The position numbers were made by a program, and so were the translations under genes. The notes under the pieces were generated by a model. It worked only from the letters and a program-made list of their open reading frames with translations, was not told the DNA's origin and ran no database searches. Below, piece after piece: positions 1 through 8,140 of a stretch of DNA of 19,716 nucleotides (position 1 is the stretch's first letter; the number at the start of each line of letters is the position of its first letter). The stretch is from CAYTRP01 sp964625145 (GTDB lineage Bacteria > Sumerlaeota > Sumerlaeia > SLMS01 > JAHLLQ01). Location: NCBI GenBank assembly GCA_964625145.1, contig CAZVAQ010000063.1, positions 1 through 19,716 of the forward strand. Reading direction: 5' to 3'.

Positions 1-751
1 CAGGGACTACGACTCCATTCTCGCAACCGGCGCCTCCCTCAGCCAGAATGTCGTCACATGTGGGGCATCCTTCACCACGATAGACTGAAAGCCATGTGGG
101 GAAGTTCGCATCGTAGATGCAGGCGCGCAGGTACCCGCTCTCAGTGGCCGTGTATTGATACCAGACAGGCTGGAGCTCCCAGCCCGCCCAGCACGGCACC
201 TCGCCATCGGAGTTCGTGGTGTCGAAGTAGTACAAGCCGTTTGAGCTGATCTCGGTGGAATCGTCACAATACTCGCTGCCAACGGCCGGTGTGAACTCGA
301 AGTTGAGAATTCCCTGTCCGAAGTCTCCATTGCTGTATCCACTCGCGGCCAGTGTGTACGTCCGCCCCGCGACGACGTTGAAGACGATCGGCGTGTCGCA
401 GTTTGCCTCATGCTCGATGACCAGATTCTCGCAGGTGGGGCAATTCCCGGCATCGAAGACGGAGAGCCACGTGGAAAAGTCCGACCCGCACAGGTTGGCC
501 GTCACGCTGCCATTGTAAGGTGCGGTGAACTGGTACCACACCACGCGCAGGTCCAGATAATCGGGCCAGCAGGGGTTCATGGACGTCGAGGCGGTGCTGT
601 CGAACAGGTACGTTCCATTCTCGACAATGACCCCGGCTTCGTCACAGGAAAAGCCGGCCTCCTGGGCAGTGCTCCTCGCCGGAACAAGCGCCAGGATCGC
701 CGCCACAACAACTCCGCACACTCGCCATACTAGACGCATCATGGTTGGCAT
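1..751 (-). CDS. Secreted protein with tandem six-cysteine repeats (3' end beyond window)
   Basis: This is an open minus-strand frame of 250 codons with no stop before the window edge, so the C-terminus is missing. The start at 751 is preferred because GGGGGAG lies 7 nt upstream; in-frame ATGs also occur at 742 and 739. Residues 1-29 form a signal peptide (hydrophobic stretch about 11-23, probable cleavage STA|Q). Two repeats follow, about residues 36-154 and 162 onward. They share VWYQ(F/Y)TA, TWLSV(F/Y) and a CPTC motif, with cysteines at 36, 61, 88, 104, 107, 118 and again at 162, 187, 211, 229, 232, 243. The repeats resemble beta-sandwich extracellular modules (pre-peptidase C-terminal-like) seen in large planctomycete-type secreted proteins. 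An adhesion or structural role is inferred; no catalytic motif is visible. It is transcribed away from the rest of the window. Confidence 0.8.
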   Translation of the reverse strand, partial: MPTMMRLVWRVCGVVVAAILALVPARSTAQEAGFSCDEAGVIVENGTYLFDSTASTSMNPCWPDYLDLRVVWYQFTAPYNGSVTANLCGSDFSTWLSVFDAGNCPTCENLVIEHEANCDTPIVFNVVAGRTYTLAASGYSNGDFGQGILNFEFTPAVGSEYCDDSTEISSNGLYYFDTTNSDGEVPCWAGWELQPVWYQYTATESGYLRACIYDANFPTWLSVYRGEGCPTCDDILAEGGAGCENGVVVP

Positions 752-762
752 CACCTTTCTCC

Positions 763-786
763 CCCAACGGAGACTCGCTCCGTGGG
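763..786 (-). promoter_or_regulatory. Hairpin in the 5' leader of the six-cysteine repeat gene
   Basis: ACGGAG (767-772) pairs with CTCCGT (778-783) around a 5-nt loop. CCC (763-765) pairs with GGG (784-786) across a one-base bulge. On the minus strand the lower stem contains the G-rich run just ahead of the start at 751, so folding could limit ribosome access. No promoter could be assigned in 787-895, and nothing else was recognised there. Confidence 0.35.
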
Positions 787-895
787 ACTTCCCATTCAGG
801 ATTTTCTCTCGCGTAATTGCGAAACCTTCCCATGGCAAGGGTTTTGTGAAATAGGGATTGTAAAGTGGAGCCAAGGCGTCGTACGTAATCCCATC

Positions 896-1853
896 CTAGG
901 CCACAACCCCCCGGTCAAAGTACCGGCGCAGCCGATCCTCCCAAAGGTCCCGGAACAAAGGTTCCTGCAATGGGGGGAGAGGCGGCAAGGGGGTGCCGAT
1001 CTGCTTGGCGGAAGCGACGATCAACAGCGTCACGATGAATGCCATGCCGCCGAACATGGCCACCATCCACCCCAATGCGGGGTGAACATACACGCCGGCG
1101 ATCCAGCCCAACCCGGCAATTGCGGCCAATGGAATGAGGACTCGCATGAAGAATATTGAGAACCGCACAGAGAACCGGCCGAGGTTAATTGCAAACTGGC
1201 GGAAAGCTGCCATCCACCGAGCCCGCCGCTGAGCCTTCTCGTCCTCCGTGAGGGGGACCCGCAGGGCGAACTGGATTCCGAGGGCGGCTCNNNNNNNNNN
1301 CCACATAGACTAAGGACAGATAGAACAAGGAGTCGATAAGCACGATCATCCCCCCCGGATGGGCGACAAAGTACCCGAGCAATGCGGCAACGTAGACGGG
1401 CAAGCCCTGGAAGGTAAGGTGCAGGAATGTGTCCTTCAGCACCGAGAGGGATCCAAGGGGTGTGACCATGAGCTGCTCGAACGTCGTCTGGTCCAACAAC
1501 CGGCGAAAGTACCAATTGGAATTGCGGAATTGCCAGGCAAAGGCTGGAGACACGACGAACAGTGTCACAAGTGACTGGAGTTGCAAAGAGAAGGCGGGGC
1601 CTCTTTGAAATGGGAAGTGGCTTGCGATCAACAGTCCCAGACCCGCGCCAAGGAGGGCGCAGCCAATCGCCGGCAAGAGCCATGGCTTCCTGTACCAGGG
1701 AATCCCCGCAGCCGAGCGCTGCAACGCGGCAAACCAAAGGCCCGGTGACCAACCCTCCGCCGAGGGGCCCAAATGGGGTGAGACGAACCGGATGACCCAT
1801 GACTTGACGAAGCCCTGGCGCTTGTCGGCAATATCCTCAAGGACTTGGCTCAT
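896..1853 (-). CDS. Multi-pass membrane protein, ABC-2 permease-like, split by a 10-N gap
   Basis: Two minus-strand frames appear to be one gene: 1853-1301 (N-terminal part, starting MSQVLED) and 1290-896 (C-terminal part, ending RGVVA then TAG). They are one base out of register across the 10 N, so the gap length is a placeholder and not a true frameshift. The N-terminal half has a charged start, then hydrophobic segments around residues 63-82, 92-110 and 148-183. The C-terminal half adds two or three more. A TFEQLMVTPLGS segment after the second hydrophobic region resembles the LLxTPL loop of ABC-2-type permeases, suggesting a transport permease. No ATPase gene is in the window to support this. 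The ribosome binding site is weak. An unknown membrane protein remains possible. Confidence 0.6.
1291..1300. other. Assembly gap (10 N)
   Basis: This run of ten N lies inside the membrane-protein gene. The coding frame on each side is clear (LSLVYV before it, AALGIQ after it on the minus strand) but the two are out of phase, so the true gap length is not 10. Confidence 0.95.
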
Positions 1854-1928
1854 TTTCTAGGCGGGACCTGCGTGGGATTACAACAAGGCTGTCCAAGACT
1901 CATTGTTCCGGCAAGGCCAAACAGCACC

Positions 1929-2369
1929 ATGACCACCCCCCGCCCGCCCCGCGTCATCCACCTCTTCAACCAGGACATCCACGTCTATTACTGGGACCAC
2001 GCCAAGGGAACGATTGAGATTCCGCAAGTCCCAAAGGGCTCGCACTTCGGCGTCTTCGTCTCGGACGCCGCGCGTGGGGAGCCGCCGGAAGGGGCAGTCG
2101 AGCGCGCGCGCGTCGAGGAACTGATCGAACGCCTGATCCCCCTCAAACCGCGCAGTGTCACGTTCATGGGGCACCGGGCCGAATACTATCACGACCTGAT
2201 GGACGCGATCCTGGTCGGAGACGGAACAAGTGACTATTCAACCGGTGACTACGTGTGCCTGACCATGTGGGAAACTGGTGATCCCTCCCGCGATTTCCTC
2301 CGCCTGATACGGGAGTTCATCATAGTCACATACTCACCACCAGGCCATAACGTGCTGCTGATGCTCTAG
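1929..2369 (+). CDS. Hypothetical protein, 146 aa
   Basis: I do not recognise this family. The frame opens at 1845, but that start lies in the divergent neighbour's first codons. The ATG at 1929 (MTTPRPPRV) leaves a 75-bp divergent spacer and matches where protein-like composition begins. The product is soluble and mildly acidic. It has a hydrophobic beta-rich start (VIHLFNQDIHVYYW), a charged helical middle (about residues 55-72) and a hydrophobic end (FIIVTYSPP...VLLML). No signal peptide, membrane helix or cysteine cluster is apparent. The upstream AAGG is about 12 nt away, so the start is not firmly fixed. It is convergent with the symporter gene and need not belong to the sugar locus. 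Confidence 0.55.
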   Translation: MTTPRPPRVIHLFNQDIHVYYWDHAKGTIEIPQVPKGSHFGVFVSDAARGEPPEGAVERARVEELIERLIPLKPRSVTFMGHRAEYYHDLMDAILVGDGTSDYSTGDYVCLTMWETGDPSRDFLRLIREFIIVTYSPPGHNVLLML

Positions 2370-2411
2370 GGTCGGGTTTCGCGTTCAAGCAGGACGCCGA
2401 AGCCGTTCAGT

Positions 2412-2436
2412 GGAATTTCCCCCTTGGGGTGCTTCC
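2412..2436. terminator. Weak hairpin between convergent genes
   Basis: GGAA (2412-2415) pairs with TTCC (2433-2436), and CCCC (2419-2422) with GGGG (2426-2429) around a 3-nt loop. It sits between two convergent stop codons, where a bidirectional terminator would be expected. There is no clear T tract, so a terminator role is only suggested by position. Confidence 0.25.
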
Positions 2437-2470
2437 ATTGCAAAGTACCTGAAACTTCACATTTCCATCC

Positions 2471-4048
2471 TTAATCCAACGGCGTGCTCCAATCCTGATC
2501 CCAAACAGTCAGGTTTGTCAGATCGCGTTTGCCGGCCGGGAAGAGGTAGCTGACAAAGTAACCCACGCAAAACATGACCACGTTGCCGATGATGATCGTG
2601 TAGTAAAGGTCAAACGGCGCGCGCGCCCAGACAGGCAACGCGTTCGGCGCGAACTGGAGAACAAGCGTCCCTCCGGTGAACGCGAGCGTGGCGGCGATGC
2701 CGCAACCGACGGAAAAGGCATCGCCACGCCGCGTAAAGAAACCGAGCAGGTACATGCCCAACAGCCCGCCGCCGACGAGCGAGCCGATGATCGTGCCCGT
2801 GTCCTGCAATGTCTTGCTTTCAGTGACAGTCAGGACAATGGCGCCCAAGATCATGAGGATAGATGAAACCGTTGCCACGATGATGGCCACGCGCAGGTAA
2901 TGGCGGTCGTCGCGATCCCTGACCAAATGGCGGCGGTAAATGTCGACAATCGAAACGGTGGAGATGGCATTGATGCTGGAGTCGAGCGATGACATGGCTG
3001 CGGCCAGCGCGGCGGCGACAAGGAATCCCGACAGGCCGGGCGGCAGGTAGTGGACGATGAAGTAGGGGAGGATCTGCTCCGCCTTCCGCGTCCCATCGAG
3101 CATTTCAGCGGCCTCGACCGTCGGGAATGCCTGGAAATAGGCATAAAGTGCCGTGCCAAGGAACATGAAGAAGGCCCAGACCGGCACACTGGAGAGGACG
3201 CAAATCAGCATCGCCTTGCGCGCCTCGCGCGCGCTGCTGGATGCCACGTAGCGTTGCACCGTGTTCTGGTTTGCGGAGTACTCCGTCAGCCACAGCACAA
3301 GGCCCATCAGCATCATCATGCTGCCGGTCTTTGACTGCAGCGAGAATCCCCAACCGATCGGCTGCAGCGCGCCGTCCTCCAGGTCTCGGAAGCTCAGCTT
3401 GTGATCGCGCGTGGCGACTTCCAGCACTTCCATCAACCCGCCCGGCAGGCTCCAAATGATGATGGTGATGCACACAAGGCCACCCAGGGCGAGGACGATG
3501 GTCTGCATCACGTCGGTCCACACAACCGCCTCGATTCCGCCGACGATCGTGTAGGCCGCGACAAAGACGCCGCTGATGAGGATGCACAGGATCGGATTGA
3601 GTCCCGTCATCTCATGGAACAACAACGAGACAAGATACAGGATCAGGCTGAGCCGCGTAAGCTGCCCCAGCATGAATGCGATCGCGCCGTACACCCGGAT
3701 GCTCGGGCCGAAGCGTTTCTCCAGATACTCGTAGGCGGAAGTCACGCGTCCACGGCGGAAGAAGGGAAGAAAGAAATAGGCCGCAATCGCCACTCCGATC
3801 GGCAACATCAGGCTCGGCAGGAACCGGATCCACGCGGTCTTGTACGCGTCCGCGGGAAACGCCACAAAGGTCACGGAGGAAATTGACGTGCCGACCAGGC
3901 TAAGGCCGATGGCCCAACCGGGAAACGAACGGCCGCCAACAAAGTAATTCTCCGTGCTGTCGTTGCGCTTGGAGAAGAACCACCCCATCCAGCCGATGAC
4001 GCCAAAGTAGGACACCAGCACGAGGATGTCCAGTACGTGAAGTTTCAT
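2471..4048 (-). CDS. Sodium:solute symporter (SSS family)
   Basis: This 525-residue protein has 13 or so hydrophobic segments and starts with a typical SSS N-terminus (LDILVLVSYF...GWFFS followed by ENYFVGGRS). Family hallmarks are visible: GGIEAVVWTDVMQ near residue 165-180, and AAALAAAMSSLDSSINA around 345-360. The latter is the TM8 sodium-site region of this fold. The length is normal for the family. The start is supported by GGGGAG five nt upstream, and the gene follows the glycosidase-like gene by 18 nt, so they are probably cotranscribed. It would import a sugar or sugar acid with Na+ across the inner membrane. Sialic acid is a reasonable guess because SSS transporters pair with NanA-type aldolases elsewhere, but specificity cannot be read from the sequence. 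Confidence 0.92.
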   Translation of the reverse strand: MKLHVLDILVLVSYFGVIGWMGWFFSKRNDSTENYFVGGRSFPGWAIGLSLVGTSISSVTFVAFPADAYKTAWIRFLPSLMLPIGVAIAAYFFLPFFRRGRVTSAYEYLEKRFGPSIRVYGAIAFMLGQLTRLSLILYLVSLLFHEMTGLNPILCILISGVFVAAYTIVGGIEAVVWTDVMQTIVLALGGLVCITIIIWSLPGGLMEVLEVATRDHKLSFRDLEDGALQPIGWGFSLQSKTGSMMMLMGLVLWLTEYSANQNTVQRYVASSSAREARKAMLICVLSSVPVWAFFMFLGTALYAYFQAFPTVEAAEMLDGTRKAEQILPYFIVHYLPPGLSGFLVAAALAAAMSSLDSSINAISTVSIVDIYRRHLVRDRDDRHYLRVAIIVATVSSILMILGAIVLTVTESKTLQDTGTIIGSLVGGGLLGMYLLGFFTRRGDAFSVGCGIAATLAFTGGTLVLQFAPNALPVWARAPFDLYYTIIIGNVVMFCVGYFVSYLFPAGKRDLTNLTVWDQDWSTPLD

Positions 4049-4066
4049 GAAATCTCCCCGGGGTTA

Positions 4067-6727
4067 TCAAACGTTCGGCTTCAGGATGCGAATCTCAGCC
4101 ACGGAAATGGAACGGCACTGACCTGCAAACTGCTCAAGTCTCAGCGACAGACTTCCGTCCACGATCGCGGATGCGGGCACCTGGAAGGTGAAATCCTGTG
4201 GTGCCCCCGCGGTACCCGCAGGCGACACCGTTCCCAGGTTCAACAACTGCGGCCCTGCAAGCACGCGGTAGCGGTTTGGACTGTCCTTGCTGTAGAAACG
4301 CGCAACCGGATTCGGATGTGTAAGGACCACCTGATGGTCGAGTGACGAATCAAGCCCGTGAAACTCCAGGTCGATGTGGGCGATCTCCTCATGCGTGTAC
4401 ACGAACGACCGCTTCGCTGGATGCGACGTCAGCGATTCGTCTCCCTCGCCATAGTAATGCCGCACAGCGCGCGGGTTCTTCAGGAACTGCTTTCCTTCCG
4501 GCGCGCCAAGATCCGCCAAGATCAGCGCGTTGCGGCCCGTGTGATAATCGACGGCGGTGGCCAGCCTCGCGCGCCGTGTCGCGTCGTTCGGCGCTGCGAT
4601 GGCGTCGGTGATGGCCTTGCGCAGCCACACAAGCCCCGCCGTGTCGATCTTGTCCAAACGATGAAAGACATCGAACCGCAGGCCGATGGACGCGTTCAAC
4701 AAATCGTCGATCTGCTGGATCTCAGTCCGAAGTGAAGTCATCTCTGCCGTTTCGGCATGGATCCCGGCGTCTATCTGTTGGGCCAATGCATTCAGCGCCG
4801 CAACATCGACGGGCATTGTCTCGGCAGCCTCCGTGACTACCTCCATCACGTCGTCGAACAACTCGGCTTGCTGCTGGAACTTGAGGAGTGAATACAGATC
4901 CAGCGCCACACGCTCGCGCAATAGTTGCAACCGCCATCCATTACGCAGAACGGCCGGGACGCTTGGAACGGCCGCCTCAAGACTCACGCGCGTCCGGCGT
5001 ACTTCGTTCAGCAGCCCCACTTCCGATGGCGCGCTGCGATGCCAACGCTCGGCGGCGAAAGTGGCGTCGGTTAAAACGGGCGCGACTGTTGGCCCGGCGT
5101 AGTACGTGTAGTACTCCTCAACCAATTGCCGCGCGTTGCGGTAGTTTGGATTCCAAAGCATCCGTGACAGCATGAACTTGTGCAAATCGTCGTGCACGCC
5201 CTCGCTGTAGGCCATCATGCCGCCGTCGCGATCCTGATGTGCCAGGCTCGCGGCAATGACAGAGTACATCGCCTGCGGCCGGGGCATGTAGCTTCGCCGC
5301 AGGTTTAGCTCCAGCCACAGCGGATGCGAGCGGTCCTCCATCCCATATTGAGCGTTCTTCCAATGCGTGATGTCGGCGTATTCGATGCTCTTGTGGCCGC
5401 TCGTGGCCAGTTGATCGCGCACGCTGCGGAAGAAACGCCTCTGCGCCAGATCAAGATCGTCCGGATGCGTCCCCGGCGGCGGCGTGTCCTGCGGTGATTG
5501 CCATTCCTCCAACCCCGGCATGAAGCCGTAGGTGGAACCCTCGTCGCTCCCCGGTGCGTAGAAGTACCCATCGATTTGCGAGGGCGGAATGTCCGCGAGG
5601 TCGTTGAACAGAACTTCGTCTTCTTCCGGCGACAGCCATGTGTTGTTGATCAGGAAGCGCGCGTTCGCGTGATGGCTCTTCAGATCAGTGGCCATGTCGG
5701 CGGCAAGATCCAGATACGTCGCGCCCCACGGCCGGCAATCGACGCAGCGGCAACCCGCTATGTCCCCCGCCAGCAGCAGCACCCAATCAATGCGCGGAGC
5801 GCGGTCGAAGTATACCTCCCGCTCTTGAAGCATCACCGCGCGCGTCGGTGGATCCGATGGGCAACCCAGCCGCGCAAAGATCGAATGCGTGAACGGCCAG
5901 ACGACATTCGTCTCGGACGAAACCCGGTCGTCCGCATGGATCGCGTTCGCGGAAATGCCCAGGACATACTGCGCCGCGTACCCATCGGCAAACGTGGAGT
6001 AGCGATGCCAGTTGTTGTTGTAGCCCGTCGTTGTCACCGTCTTCATGGAGACGCGCTGATTCGATCCCGCTCCGTCAAACAACAGGTTGTTCCCGAGCAG
6101 GAGCGCCCCCGCCGCGTAATCCTCGAGCTGCTGTTGGTTCAGCCAGCCCGTCGAACCCGTGCGTGTCGCGGCGTCGCCGTCTCCATGGGCGCCTATGGGG
6201 CCAAACGCATTCCGCACGGCAAAATAGGGTTCGCGCAATCCGGTGGCGTTGGACTCGTGGAATGTCACACCTCCACTCGCAGAGGGTTGCGACAACCACA
6301 GCAACTCGCCCAAACCCGCGATAATGCCGAGCGGTTCCTCCGCCTCGATCCGCGCCTGCGCCCCTTCGCCCTCCGGCGCCAGCGTCAGCGTGTAGGCGCC
6401 CTGGGATGGATCGCCGTCCAAATCGGTCAGTGCCAGCCGCACAATGAGTTCATTGGCTGGCGGCACACGCGTCGTGATAGTCTCCAGAGTCACGGTGAGC
6501 GGCGCACCACGCTGTTGGATATTGCGCGAGAACAGCGTCATCCCACGCGCGACCTCCGGTGTGGTCAGGTTGTTGGACTGCAAACGTATCGCCGTGGCAT
6601 TGGTACTCCACGCCTCGGCCGGTGGCGGGTCGCCAATGTAGAGATAGTCAGCCGCACACGCGCTGGATAGCGACAGGATTGCCTGCACGGCTGCGACTTT
6701 TCCGATGAGTGCCGCCTTGTTCATCAT
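4067..6727 (-). CDS. Exported glycoside-hydrolase-like protein with hexosaminidase-type N-terminal domain
   Basis: The 886-residue product starts at 6727, where ATGA overlaps the LacI stop; a longer frame from 6850 would run through the regulator and is rejected. Residues 1-25 are a signal peptide (cleavage near SACA|AD; Cys24 lacks a good lipobox). Residues 40-145 look like the alpha/beta N-terminal domain found before GH20/GH67-type barrels: polar strands, then a motif EEPLGIIAGLGELLWL typical of that domain. Residues 165-550 would be the barrel, with a CRCVDC cluster (Cys326, 328, 331) followed by RPWG, and an AYSEGVHDDLHK motif near 506-517. A helical, coiled-coil-like part (about 555-710) and a beta-rich C-terminal domain (about 780-886) follow. 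No GH20 catalytic DE pair could be placed with confidence, so the enzyme family and substrate stay open. Confidence 0.65.
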   Translation of the reverse strand: MMNKAALIGKVAAVQAILSLSSACAADYLYIGDPPPAEAWSTNATAIRLQSNNLTTPEVARGMTLFSRNIQQRGAPLTVTLETITTRVPPANELIVRLALTDLDGDPSQGAYTLTLAPEGEGAQARIEAEEPLGIIAGLGELLWLSQPSASGGVTFHESNATGLREPYFAVRNAFGPIGAHGDGDAATRTGSTGWLNQQQLEDYAAGALLLGNNLLFDGAGSNQRVSMKTVTTTGYNNNWHRYSTFADGYAAQYVLGISANAIHADDRVSSETNVVWPFTHSIFARLGCPSDPPTRAVMLQEREVYFDRAPRIDWVLLLAGDIAGCRCVDCRPWGATYLDLAADMATDLKSHHANARFLINNTWLSPEEDEVLFNDLADIPPSQIDGYFYAPGSDEGSTYGFMPGLEEWQSPQDTPPPGTHPDDLDLAQRRFFRSVRDQLATSGHKSIEYADITHWKNAQYGMEDRSHPLWLELNLRRSYMPRPQAMYSVIAASLAHQDRDGGMMAYSEGVHDDLHKFMLSRMLWNPNYRNARQLVEEYYTYYAGPTVAPVLTDATFAAERWHRSAPSEVGLLNEVRRTRVSLEAAVPSVPAVLRNGWRLQLLRERVALDLYSLLKFQQQAELFDDVMEVVTEAAETMPVDVAALNALAQQIDAGIHAETAEMTSLRTEIQQIDDLLNASIGLRFDVFHRLDKIDTAGLVWLRKAITDAIAAPNDATRRARLATAVDYHTGRNALILADLGAPEGKQFLKNPRAVRHYYGEGDESLTSHPAKRSFVYTHEEIAHIDLEFHGLDSSLDHQVVLTHPNPVARFYSKDSPNRYRVLAGPQLLNLGTVSPAGTAGAPQDFTFQVPASAIVDGSLSLRLEQFAGQCRSISVAEIRILKPNV

Positions 6728-7815
6728 GACCTGACAGCCAATCGGCCATCGGGCTCGCGCATTGTGGAGCACGGGATTTCGCCCTCGATCAACAAGGGAT
6801 CCACGCTCAGGCGCATGCGCGACTCCTGGTGCGGGTGCGCGATCTTCCACAGCAGTTGCTCAACAGCCTGCCGCCCGGACAATTCCGAACCCACATCAAT
6901 GGTGGCCGGCCGCGGTGTCAGCCCCGCCAGGCAGGAAGACTGGTTGCCGCACGAAACGATGTCCAGCTCGGGCGATGGCTCGATACCGCGCTTGCGCAAC
7001 AATCGATACACGACCGCAGTCGTTGGATCGTACGGAATGAAGACGCCGGTGGCACGCTGGCGCGCGCCGAGCAGCTCATCCACCAATGGCAACGCGCGCT
7101 CCTCGATCTCGGACAGGCTCATCAGCGCCGGAACTTCCTCAGTGTCTTCGACCGCGGGGATCATCTGCACCTCGATGCCATGCTGTTCTGCCGCGTAGCG
7201 AAATCCTTCGCCGCGCGCGCGAAACGCGGGCAGGCGGTTCTTCACGCTCAGGAACGCGATCTTGCGATGTCCCCGCTCGATCAGGTAACGCGCCGCCATG
7301 CGGCCGATCACCTCATTGCCCATCAGCGCGTGGTCGCCGCCCTCGTCATGATAGGAACTGAGCCAGACGTGGGGGAGCGACCGCACGCGGCGCCACACCT
7401 CCGGCCGGGGAGAGACGCCGTCCAGCAGCAGGCCCTTGACCTGCCCATTGAACAGGCACGCCGGCAGGCGCTGCGGATCGTTGGCCCGCACCACCACCAA
7501 CCCCATCTCCTGGTCCGCCAGCGATGTCTCAATGCCGCGCAACGCCGCAGCCAACACATCGGCGTGGCCCATGTGATGATCGTCGAAATGCAGCAGCGCG
7601 ATCAGGCCGCCCAACTGCGTTTCCTCCTCATCCCCCCCGTTGGACATGGCATTGCGCGCGCGCCGGGGCTGCGGGTTGTAGCCCAGGCGCTCCATGGCCG
7701 CTCGCACCGTGGCGGCAACCTCCTCGGAAACGTCCGGTGAATTGTTGACCACGCGGGAGACGCTGGCCTGCGAGACACCAGCTTCCCGGGCAATGTCGAT
7801 CATCCTGACGGACAT
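6724..7815 (-). CDS. LacI-family transcriptional regulator
   Basis: This 363-residue protein starts at 7815 with AAGGGGG six nt upstream; the longer frame from 7911 adds a non-family N-terminus. Residues 4-50 form the LacI helix-turn-helix (MIDIAREAGVSQASVSRVVN, then VRAAMERLGYNPQ). A short linker rich in Arg and acidic residues follows, then a periplasmic-binding-protein-like effector domain from about residue 70 to the end, with motifs such as MAARYLIERGHRKIAFL and GVFIPYDPTTAVV typical of the family. The hinge segment is less canonical than in LacI/PurR. It heads the operon with the glycosidase-like and symporter genes and faces the sialidase operon, so it probably senses a sugar from the same glycan and controls both. 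The stop overlaps the next start. Confidence 0.95.
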   Translation of the reverse strand: MSVRMIDIAREAGVSQASVSRVVNNSPDVSEEVAATVRAAMERLGYNPQPRRARNAMSNGGDEEETQLGGLIALLHFDDHHMGHADVLAAALRGIETSLADQEMGLVVVRANDPQRLPACLFNGQVKGLLLDGVSPRPEVWRRVRSLPHVWLSSYHDEGGDHALMGNEVIGRMAARYLIERGHRKIAFLSVKNRLPAFRARGEGFRYAAEQHGIEVQMIPAVEDTEEVPALMSLSEIEERALPLVDELLGARQRATGVFIPYDPTTAVVYRLLRKRGIEPSPELDIVSCGNQSSCLAGLTPRPATIDVGSELSGRQAVEQLLWKIAHPHQESRMRLSVDPLLIEGEIPCSTMREPDGRLAVRS

Positions 7816-7941
7816 AATGTGCCCCCTTGGCACGCTCAGTTTGCCCCCGTGAACAGGCGGGCGATTGGCCTCTCGGCGAACAGGTAACCGCTGGAGGTGG
7901 CGAAAAGTCAAGCCAGAATATTCAGAATAGAACGCGCCAAA

Positions 7942-7999
7942 GTTTCAGTTTTTCAGAAAGAAACCGCTTGACCTCTGGCTCTGTTTCAGAAAGTTTCAG
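7942..7999. promoter_or_regulatory. Candidate operator cluster (TTTCAG / GAAA repeats)
   Basis: TTTCAG occurs four times (7943, 7951, 7984, 7994). The 10-mer TTTCAGAAAG occurs twice (7951-7960 and 7984-7993) and contains TTTC-A-GAAA, an odd-length palindrome. GTTTC (7942-7946) and GAAAC (7960-7964) form a further inverted repeat. The cluster lies between the LacI start and the divergent plus-strand operon, which is where a LacI-type protein would bind. A TTGACC at 7968-7973 could be a -35 box, but no convincing -10 follows. Confidence 0.45.
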
Positions 8000-8040
8000 G
8001 CCGATTTGACGAGCTTGAGGCCGCTAACCGCCGTCCCCCT

Positions 8041-8140
8041 NNNNNNNNNNNNNNNNNNNNNNNNNNNNNNNNNNNNNNNNNNNNNNNNNNNNNNNNNNNN
8101 NNNNNNNNNNNNNNNNNNNNNNNNNNNNNNNNNNNNNNNN
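8041..8140. other. Assembly gap (100 N)
   Basis: This run of 100 N hides the 5' part of the pseudopilin-like gene and probably its promoter. Proteins of that type usually have 200 or more residues and only 105 are visible here, so the real gap is likely longer than 100 bases. Confidence 0.95.

Noticed and set aside
7..453. 148-codon minus-strand frame at the left edge
   Set aside because: It is Ser/Arg/Thr-rich and out of frame with the adjoining open frame, which has a signal peptide and cysteine repeats.
5498..6670. 390-codon plus-strand frame opposite the glycosidase-like gene
   Set aside because: Arg-rich composition with no motifs. The minus-strand frame has a signal peptide, family motifs and operon spacing.
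6829..7740. 303-codon plus-strand frame opposite the LacI gene
   Set aside because: It is the antisense of an unmistakable LacI regulator, and its composition is His/Arg/Gln-rich without domain features.
7968..7996. Sigma-70 promoter (TTGACC with a -10 at about 7991)
   Set aside because: The spacing would be right, but the hexamer there (AAAGTT/AAGTTT) is too far from TATAAT to support a call.
8006..8040. TTG start of the pseudopilin-like gene before the 100-N gap
   Set aside because: The frame continuity depends on the placeholder gap length, and the peptide does not look like a prepilin leader.
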